Origin: Haliea sp041746975
GTDB taxonomy: Bacteria > Pseudomonadota > Gammaproteobacteria > Pseudomonadales > Halieaceae
Reading direction: 5' to 3'
Assembly: GCA_041746975.1 (NCBI GenBank)
Contig: JBGTGB010000112.1
Coordinates: 1-12,243 of the forward strand
Length of the DNA stretch: 12,243 nucleotides
The notes beneath the pieces are model-generated. The model was not told the origin of the DNA, searched no databases, and saw only the letters and a list, made by a program, of their open reading frames with translations. Positions 7,666 to 12,243 of this stretch are shown one piece after another; position 1 is the first letter of the stretch, and each line of letters opens with the position of its first letter. A program made the position numbers and the translations under genes.

Positions 7666-8738
7666 TGACTTTTATGCCCCAACGGCAAAGCCACTCTTCG
7701 GGGTGGCTTTTTTATAGGTCCGCCCTCGCAGTCCTGGCACTGGCCGCGCTGCTGCTTGGGGGATGCCAGCGCCAGTCCCTGTCGGTGGAACTGTCCGGAG
7801 CAACAATGGGAACCACCTGGCACGTGACCTACCAGCCGGTGGCGGGCGGGACCGAGCCCGCCGCAATCCAGGCGGAGCTCGAAACCTTGCTGGCAGCAGT
7901 CAATGACAGCATGTCGACCTGGCAGCCGGATTCAGAGATCAGTCGCTTCAACCGCTCATCCCCGGGTGAATGGTTTCCCGTGTCCGCGCCCTTTGCCGAG
8001 GTCGTGGCGGCGGCCCTGGCAATCGGCGAGCTAAGTGGAGGTGCCTACGATGTTACGGTAGGCCCGCTGGTAGAGCTCTGGGGTTTCGGCCCCGCCCAGC
8101 CGCGCATTGACCTGCCCAGCGACGCAGCCATAGACGAGCGCCGGGAGCAGGTCGGACAGCAGTTCCTCGAGCTGGACACCGACCGGGGGCGCCTGCGACG
8201 CCTGCGGGAGGTGGAGCTGGATCTCTCGTCCATTGCCAAGGGCTACGCGGTGGATGTTCTGGCGCAAGCGTTGGCAGCGCAACAAATTGCGGATTTCCTG
8301 GTCGAAGTAGGGGGCGAGATGCGCGTGGCAGGCCTGAGTGCCAGGGGCGATGCCTGGCGGGTGGCGGTTGAACGGCCGCAACCGGGAGCGCGCTCGGTCG
8401 CTTTGGGCATTGCCCTGACCGATGCGGCAGTGGCCACGTCCGGTGACTATCGCAACTATTTTGAAGTTGATGGCCGCCGCTACTCCCACAGCATCGACCC
8501 GCGCAGCGGCCGGCCGGTACAGCACGATTTGGTGTCGGTCACGGTGATCGCCGCTGACTGCATGCACGCTGATGCCTGGGCCACGGCGTTGACTGTGCTC
8601 GGGACCGAGGACGCATTGGCACTGGCCGAGGCCCAGGGCCTCGCGGTATATTTGCTGCGCCGCGACGGTGAGCGTATCGTGCCCCTTTACTCAAGCGCTT
8701 TCGAGCCCTGGCTGGAAGTGTCTAACCAGACTCACTAG
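7665..8738 (+). CDS. apbE: FAD:protein FMN transferase, predicted lipoprotein
   Basis: Mg2+-dependent flavin transferase that cleaves FAD and attaches FMN through a phosphoester to threonine in Dxx(S/T)GAT motifs; its expected targets are NqrB T227 and NqrC T226 of this operon. Landmarks are GATMGTTWHVTY, STWQPDSEISRFN, GGAYDVTVGPLVELWGFGP, DLSSIAKGYAVD, FLVEVGGEMR, TSGDYRNYFE, SHSIDPRSG and ADAWATAL, with metal-site D303. A signal peptide ends in LLLGGC with lipobox C34, predicting a lipoprotein facing the periplasm, where these flavin sites lie. The start is either ATG 7665 (overlapping the nqrF stop, 357 residues) or ATG 7674 (354); neither has a good ribosome binding site. No ATG, GTG or TTG occurs in frame between 7674 and the lipobox, so the coding sequence must run through the terminator at 7687-7713, which encodes the polar QSHSSGWLFY leader. 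Function is confident; the start less so. Confidence 0.93.
   Translation: MTFMPQRQSHSSGWLFYRSALAVLALAALLLGGCQRQSLSVELSGATMGTTWHVTYQPVAGGTEPAAIQAELETLLAAVNDSMSTWQPDSEISRFNRSSPGEWFPVSAPFAEVVAAALAIGELSGGAYDVTVGPLVELWGFGPAQPRIDLPSDAAIDERREQVGQQFLELDTDRGRLRRLREVELDLSSIAKGYAVDVLAQALAAQQIADFLVEVGGEMRVAGLSARGDAWRVAVERPQPGARSVALGIALTDAAVATSGDYRNYFEVDGRRYSHSIDPRSGRPVQHDLVSVTVIAADCMHADAWATALTVLGTEDALALAEAQGLAVYLLRRDGERIVPLYSSAFEPWLEVSNQTH
7687..7713 (+). terminator. Intrinsic terminator with UUCG tetraloop inside the apbE leader
   Basis: AAAGCCACTC (7687-7696) pairs with GGGTGGCTTT (7701-7710) as a 10-bp stem containing one T-G wobble. It closes on the extra-stable C(UUCG)G tetraloop at 7697-7700. Six Ts run from 7708 to 7713, the first three also serving as the stem base. 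This is a canonical Rho-independent terminator, 21 bases beyond the nqrF stop, well placed to end the nqrA-F transcript. It also lies within the 5' codons of apbE, so apbE and any co-transcribed nqrM would depend on read-through. Confidence 0.85.
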
Positions 8739-8767
8739 CGGCTATTGAACCCGCAAGGAAGAAAGCT

Positions 8768-9001
8768 ATGACCACATTCATTCTCAGTGTCGTATTTATC
8801 GGCATATTCATGGGCATCATGGCTATTGGAGTCATCATGGGCCGGGGTCCGATCAAGGGCTCCTGCGGTGGTATGGGTGCGCTTGGTTTCGACACGGCCT
8901 GTGACATCTGCGGCGGCAATCCCAGGCTCTGCGAGGAAGAGACTCGAGATGGCAAGCGCACTCCTGCAGATACCGACCAGTTCTATTCCGCCGACCGCTA
9001 A
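8768..9001 (+). CDS. nqrM: Na+-NQR maturation protein NqrM (DUF539 family)
   Basis: Small membrane protein needed in Vibrio for a functional Na+-NQR, thought to help deliver iron to the NqrD/NqrE site. The 77 residues contain one N-terminal transmembrane helix (about 3-24) followed by GRGPIKGSCGGMGALG, the hallmark of the family, and a cysteine-rich segment CDICGGNPRLC. Cysteines are C33, C45, C48 and C55; the tail after residue 56 is charged and probably disordered. The ATG at 8768 has a good AAGGAAG site about 6 bases upstream (8755-8761). It follows apbE by 29 bases with no obvious promoter or terminator between them, so apbE and nqrM are probably co-transcribed. The gene is too short for a strong alignment by eye, but the motif plus position make the call firm. 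Confidence 0.9.
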   Translation: MTTFILSVVFIGIFMGIMAIGVIMGRGPIKGSCGGMGALGFDTACDICGGNPRLCEEETRDGKRTPADTDQFYSADR

Positions 9002-9049
9002 CCACCGGCGCAACAGGTCCGCTCTGGCACTCATTCCCTGAACGCGCGC

Positions 9050-9057
9050 TATATACT
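9050..9057 (+). promoter_or_regulatory. Weak candidate -10 element upstream of lolC
   Basis: The only AT-rich stretch between nqrM and lolC contains TATACT (9052-9057, five of six -10 bases), overlapping TATATA (9050-9055). No convincing -35 lies at 16-18 bases; CTGGCA (9024-9029) is 22 bases away. If used, transcription would start near 9063, only a few bases before the TTG at 9068, giving an almost leaderless message. The stretch would be coding if lolC instead starts at CTG 9038. Confidence 0.2.
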
Positions 9058-9067
9058 TTTTGTCGGC

Positions 9068-10285
9068 TTGCGCTACAGCTTCAGCCGCAAACGCAACCGT
9101 TTCGCCAGCATTATTGCCCTGGTATCCATGTTGGGCATGGTCCTGGGTGTTGCCAGCCTGATCACGGTGCTGGCAATCATGAACGGATTTGCCGGGGAAC
9201 TGCGCGGGCGCATCCTGTCGCTGGTACCTCACGGCTATATAGAGCCCGCGGACAAGGGGCTTCTGGCCGATTGGCAGCAGCTGGCAACCACCCTCGAGAC
9301 CCAGCCCCAGATCCTTGCCCTTGCGCCCTATATCAGCGACAAGGTCATTCTTGCCGGGCCCTCCCAGCTGCGCGGCGCGGTCCTCACCGCAATCGATCCC
9401 GTCCTCGAGGCGGGCGTATCCGGGGTTGAGGCGGCGATGCTAAACGGCAGCCTGGACATTCTGGAGGGGGAGCCCTTCAGTGTGGTGCTGGGGATCAGCC
9501 TGGCCCGTGCCCTGGGAGTGGGCCCGGGCGACAGCGTCGAGGTCACTATCCCCAGGCTTACGGTCACACCTCTGGGTACCTTTCCGCGCAGCAAACGCCT
9601 GCGGGTCGCGGGTCTGTTCCAGATCAACGCCCAACCCGACGGTTACCAGGCCTATGTCTCGCTGCGCACCGGTCAGCGCCTGTTTGCCGCCGGTAGCGGG
9701 GTCGGCGGCCTGCAGGTCCGCACAGCGGATCTGATGACGGCTCCACGCCAGTTGACGGCCCTTACGCCGATTCTGCCCCAGGGCCTGGTCGTGCGCGACT
9801 GGAGCCAGACCCAGGGCAGTCTGTTCCGGGCAGTGAAAATGGAAAAGATCATGGTAGGTTTGCTGCTTTTGAGCGTGGTCGCGGTGGCTGCCTTCAACAT
9901 CGTTTCCTCCCTGGTCATGTCGGTGGCGGAAAAGCGGGGCGACATCGCCGTGCTACGAACCATGGGCGCCCGCGCGGGTGGCATCATGGGTATTTTTGTC
10001 GCCCACGGGCTGGGCCTGGCCGCGGCCGGTATCGGCTGCGGGACGCTGCTGGGCGTGCTGCTGGCCAGCAATATTGCCGCGGTTACCGCCAGGCTGGAGG
10101 GCTGGCTGGGAGTGAAGCTGTTCGACCCCGCGGTTTACTTCATCAGCGAGCTGCCGGCGGTGCTGCTGTGGCAGGACGTGTCCTGGGTTATCGCCGCCGC
10201 CCTGCTGCTGAGCCTTGCCGCGACCCTGTACCCGGCCTGGCGCGCCGCCCGTATCGCTCCCGCCGAGGTCTTGCGTTATGAATGA
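9068..10285 (+). CDS. lolC: Lipoprotein-releasing ABC transporter permease LolC; start codon uncertain
   Basis: Inner-membrane permease of LolCDE, which extracts outer-membrane-destined lipoproteins and hands them to the chaperone LolA. It has FtsX/MacB-type topology: a first helix after LRYSFSRKRNRF, a large periplasmic domain, then three C-terminal helices (about 261-285, 305-335, 370-390). TPLGTFPRSKRLRVAGLF (167-184) resembles the LolA-binding Hook region of E. coli LolC, and the C-terminus PAEVLRYE matches PAEALRYE there; lolE lacks the Hook-like segment, which supports the LolC call. From TTG 9068 the protein is 405 residues but starts about ten residues inside the usual N-terminus. In frame, CTG at 9038 gives MNARYILFVG before LRYSF. 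No ATG or GTG exists in the 66 bases after nqrM, and neither start has a clear ribosome binding site. It overlaps lolD by 8 bases. Confidence 0.9.
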   Translation: MRYSFSRKRNRFASIIALVSMLGMVLGVASLITVLAIMNGFAGELRGRILSLVPHGYIEPADKGLLADWQQLATTLETQPQILALAPYISDKVILAGPSQLRGAVLTAIDPVLEAGVSGVEAAMLNGSLDILEGEPFSVVLGISLARALGVGPGDSVEVTIPRLTVTPLGTFPRSKRLRVAGLFQINAQPDGYQAYVSLRTGQRLFAAGSGVGGLQVRTADLMTAPRQLTALTPILPQGLVVRDWSQTQGSLFRAVKMEKIMVGLLLLSVVAVAAFNIVSSLVMSVAEKRGDIAVLRTMGARAGGIMGIFVAHGLGLAAAGIGCGTLLGVLLASNIAAVTARLEGWLGVKLFDPAVYFISELPAVLLWQDVSWVIAAALLLSLAATLYPAWRAARIAPAEVLRYE

Positions 10286-10973
10286 TTCCGCCGTACTCCG
10301 TGCGGACCGTCTGGGCCGGGTCTACCGCGACGGCAATCGCGAGGTCCAGGTGCTGGATGGCCTGGAACTGGCGCTGTACGCGGGGGAAAAAGTGGCCATC
10401 ATCGGCGCCTCCGGCTCCGGCAAGTCGACCCTGCTCAACCTGCTCGGCGGCCTCGATGAACCCAGCGCCGGGCGAGTGCTGATGCGCGGGCAGGATCTCG
10501 CGGCCCTGGGCGAAAGCGCCCTGTGCCGCTGGCGCAATCGCCCTCTGGGCGTTGTTTACCAGTTCCACCACCTGCTGCCAGAGTACGATGCCAGGGACAA
10601 CGTGGCCATGCCCCTGCTCATCGGTGGGGCCCGCCGGCGCGAGGCATGGCAGCAGGCGGAGAGCATGCTCTCTGGAGTCGGTATGGGCCATAGACTACAG
10701 CATCGCCCCGGCGAGTTATCCGGCGGTGAGCGCCAGCGGGTGGCCATCGCCAGGGCGCTGGTAACCAGTCCGGACTGCGTCCTTATGGACGAGCCCACCG
10801 GAAACCTGGACCCGGAGTCGGCGGCGCAGGTGCTGGCCCTGATCGATTCCCTCAGCGCCGGCAGCACCGCGTTCGTGGTGGTTACCCATGACCCGGTCAT
10901 CGCCGGGCGCATGGACCGCACTCTGGAATTGCTGCAGGGCACCCTGGTGGAGCGCGCCCGTGAGCCGGCTTGA
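10278..10973 (+). CDS. lolD: Lipoprotein-releasing system ATP-binding protein LolD
   Basis: Cytoplasmic ATPase that powers lipoprotein extraction by LolC and LolE. The 231 residues are normal for LolD (about 230). Motifs in order: Walker A GASGSGKST (43-51), Q-loop Q95 within YQFHHLLPEY, a stretch characteristic of LolD, signature LSGGERQR (147-154), Walker B VLMDEPTG with D171 and catalytic E172, and the H-loop H204 in VVTHDP. The ATG at 10278 gives MNDSAVLRADRLGRVY, beginning properly before the first strand, and GAGG (10265-10268) precedes it by 9 bases. The start lies inside the last codons of lolC (8-base overlap) and the end overlaps lolE by 14 bases, so the three genes are probably translationally coupled, consistent with one D2-C-E complex. 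Confidence 0.96.
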   Translation: MNDSAVLRADRLGRVYRDGNREVQVLDGLELALYAGEKVAIIGASGSGKSTLLNLLGGLDEPSAGRVLMRGQDLAALGESALCRWRNRPLGVVYQFHHLLPEYDARDNVAMPLLIGGARRREAWQQAESMLSGVGMGHRLQHRPGELSGGERQRVAIARALVTSPDCVLMDEPTGNLDPESAAQVLALIDSLSAGSTAFVVVTHDPVIAGRMDRTLELLQGTLVERAREPA

Positions 10974-12195
10974 GCTGCTGCGGATAGCGCTGCGCTACAG
11001 CTTTGCCTTCGGTCGCGGCTATCTGTCCACCTTTCTGTCGTCACTCTCTACCCTGGGCCTGGTGCTGGCTATCGGCCTGCTGATTGCAGTGCTGTCGGTC
11101 ATGAACGGGTTCGACAAGGAAATGCGCGAGCGGATCCTGGCGCTGGTTCCGCATATCACCGTCTACGGCCAGCAGCCCCTGCAGGACTGGCAATCACTCG
11201 CGGCGAACCTGCAGCTGCATCCGGACATTGTCTCTGCGGTCCCCTTTGTCGAGTTTGACGCCCTGTTCCTGCGCGGCAACGCCATCGAGACTGCGATCGG
11301 CATGGGCCTGGAACCTGGAGCGGGCCAGGGCTTGCTGGCCGCGTTGCCGACGTCCCTGCAGACACAGTTTGCCGCAGGGGAGGATGGGCTGCTGCTCGGC
11401 AGCGGGCTCGCCGAGCGGCTGGGGGCCCGGCTAGGCGACACCCTGACCCTGATTGTGCCGACAGTCGGTGGAGGTGGCCCGACGGCCACCCGCTTCGTTA
11501 CGGTCACCCTGGTCGGAGTGCTGGCGACCGGTACCGAGCTGGACGAGGCGGCGGCAGTGGTTCACCTGGCCCAGGCGGCGGAACTGGCGGGACTCGATGG
11601 CGGCGTCAGTGGCCTGCAGTTGCGGACCAGGGATCTGTTCGGAGTCAATCGCCTGGGCTGGGAGCTGCTTGGCGAGCTGCCCTCAGGTTACTACACCACC
11701 AACTGGATGATGACGCACGGCAACCTGTATGCCGCGATCCAGCTCTCACGGGACCTGGTCAGTATCCTGCTGTTCTCCATCATCGCGGTCGCTGCCTTCA
11801 ATGTGGTGTCGTCCCTGGTACTGGTGGTGTTCGACAAGCAGGGCGATATCGCCATCCTGCGCACGCTGGGGGCGTCGGGTGCTGATATCACCTGGATCTT
11901 CATCCTTCAGGGGGCCATGATCGGCATGGTGGGAGTGGTATTGGGAGCACTCTGCGGCGTGCTCCTGAGCCTTGGCATTCCGCCCCTGGTAGCAGGCCTG
12001 GAACAGCTGCTGGGGCTGCGTTTTCTCAGCACGGACGTCTACCCGGTGTCATTCCTGCCAGTCGATATATTGTTCGCGGATGTCGCCTTGGTCTGTGCCG
12101 TCGCCTTCTCCATGTGCGTCCTCGCGGCGCTCTATCCTGCGCGCCGTGCAGCGCGCCTCGCGCCGGCCCTTATTCTTCACCAGGAGCGGGTGTAG
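10960..12195 (+). CDS. lolE: Lipoprotein-releasing ABC transporter permease LolE
   Basis: Second inner-membrane permease of LolCDE, paralogous to LolC. The 411 residues show the same plan: helix 1 (about 25-47), a periplasmic MacB-like domain, and three C-terminal helices (about 265-290, 312-340, 370-394). The stretches SVMNGFDKEMRERILALVPH, DIAILRTLGA and FLSTDVYPVSFLP resemble E. coli LolE, and the Hook-like insertion of LolC is missing, so LolE is preferred. The GTG at 10960 is chosen because GGAG (10949-10952) lies 7 bases upstream and the N-terminus MSRLELLRIALRYSF matches family length; an in-frame ATG at 10888 would add 24 unlike residues inside lolD. It overlaps lolD by 14 bases. Orthology to LolE rather than a second LolC-like copy is inferred from order and C-terminal similarity. 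Confidence 0.93.
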   Translation: MSRLELLRIALRYSFAFGRGYLSTFLSSLSTLGLVLAIGLLIAVLSVMNGFDKEMRERILALVPHITVYGQQPLQDWQSLAANLQLHPDIVSAVPFVEFDALFLRGNAIETAIGMGLEPGAGQGLLAALPTSLQTQFAAGEDGLLLGSGLAERLGARLGDTLTLIVPTVGGGGPTATRFVTVTLVGVLATGTELDEAAAVVHLAQAAELAGLDGGVSGLQLRTRDLFGVNRLGWELLGELPSGYYTTNWMMTHGNLYAAIQLSRDLVSILLFSIIAVAAFNVVSSLVLVVFDKQGDIAILRTLGASGADITWIFILQGAMIGMVGVVLGALCGVLLSLGIPPLVAGLEQLLGLRFLSTDVYPVSFLPVDILFADVALVCAVAFSMCVLAALYPARRAARLAPALILHQERV

Positions 12196-12215
12196 CGGGC
12201 GCTCGCCTGGCGCGA

Positions 12216-12238
12216 CGCCGGCCTAACAGGCCGTGGCG
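12216..12238 (+). terminator. GC-rich hairpin after lolE, possible terminator cut by the window edge
   Basis: CGGCCT (12219-12224) pairs with AGGCCG (12228-12233) around the tight loop AAC. Three further pairs form beyond a two-base bulge (CGC 12216-12218 with GCG 12236-12238). It starts 20 bases after the lolE stop. The following bases, GGGCGC, are not a T-run, and the window ends before anything further can be judged. It may be a terminator, a GC palindrome or part of the next gene's leader. Confidence 0.3.
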
Positions 12239-12243
12239 GGCGC

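Noticed and set aside
9068..12195. lolC and lolE as a recent tandem duplication
   Set aside because: The two share the LRYSF start and the permease plan but differ widely in the periplasmic domain. LolC and LolE are ancient paralogues found as a pair in many gammaproteobacteria.

Overview
This GC-rich window is all plus strand and looks like a core chromosomal segment of a marine-type gammaproteobacterium. The pointers are a Na+-pumping NADH dehydrogenase operon followed by apbE and nqrM, a long Pseudomonas-style GAPDH just upstream, and lolCDE just downstream. The lineage (perhaps Halieaceae/Cellvibrionales) is inferred from gene content and remembered protein similarity; no search was run. 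Base composition looks even throughout, and I see no insertion sequences, integrase, tRNA, CRISPR array, phage gene or other sign of recent transfer.

Layout. Positions 1-52 may be the last codons of an upstream gene, followed by a GC hairpin. A sigma70-like promoter (158-186) precedes gap (235-1713), which encodes a GAPDH with an N-terminal extension of about 140 residues. A hairpin (1730-1758) and a perfect -10 box (1775-1780) lie between gap and nqrA. The nqr operon runs nqrA (1845-3191), nqrB (3195-4397), nqrC (4384-5157), nqrD (5159-5821), nqrE (5821-6429), nqrF (6442-7665), with gaps of 12 bases or less or short overlaps. The flavin transferase gene apbE (7665-8738) overlaps the end of nqrF, and nqrM (8768-9001) follows. 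The last block is lolC (about 9068-10285), lolD (10278-10973) and lolE (10960-12195), with a GC hairpin at the right edge.

How the genes work together. NqrA-F form the membrane complex that oxidises NADH, reduces ubiquinone and exports Na+. ApbE attaches FMN covalently to threonines in NqrB and NqrC; both target motifs are intact (T227 of NqrB, T226 of NqrC). NqrM is the known maturation factor, thought to serve the iron site between NqrD and NqrE, whose four cysteines are all present. The window therefore holds the complete complex plus its two dedicated assembly factors. GAPDH may supply reduced nicotinamide nucleotide or act in gluconeogenesis. LolCDE extracts mature lipoproteins from the inner membrane; ApbE is itself predicted to be a lipoprotein, but the adjacency is probably incidental.

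I found no undescribed multi-gene system. The most interesting signal is a textbook intrinsic terminator (10-bp stem, UUCG tetraloop, six Ts) inside the signal-peptide codons of apbE, where it could attenuate apbE relative to the nqr structural genes. Second is lolC, which has no ATG or GTG start where homologues begin; a CTG at 9038 restores the expected N-terminus exactly.
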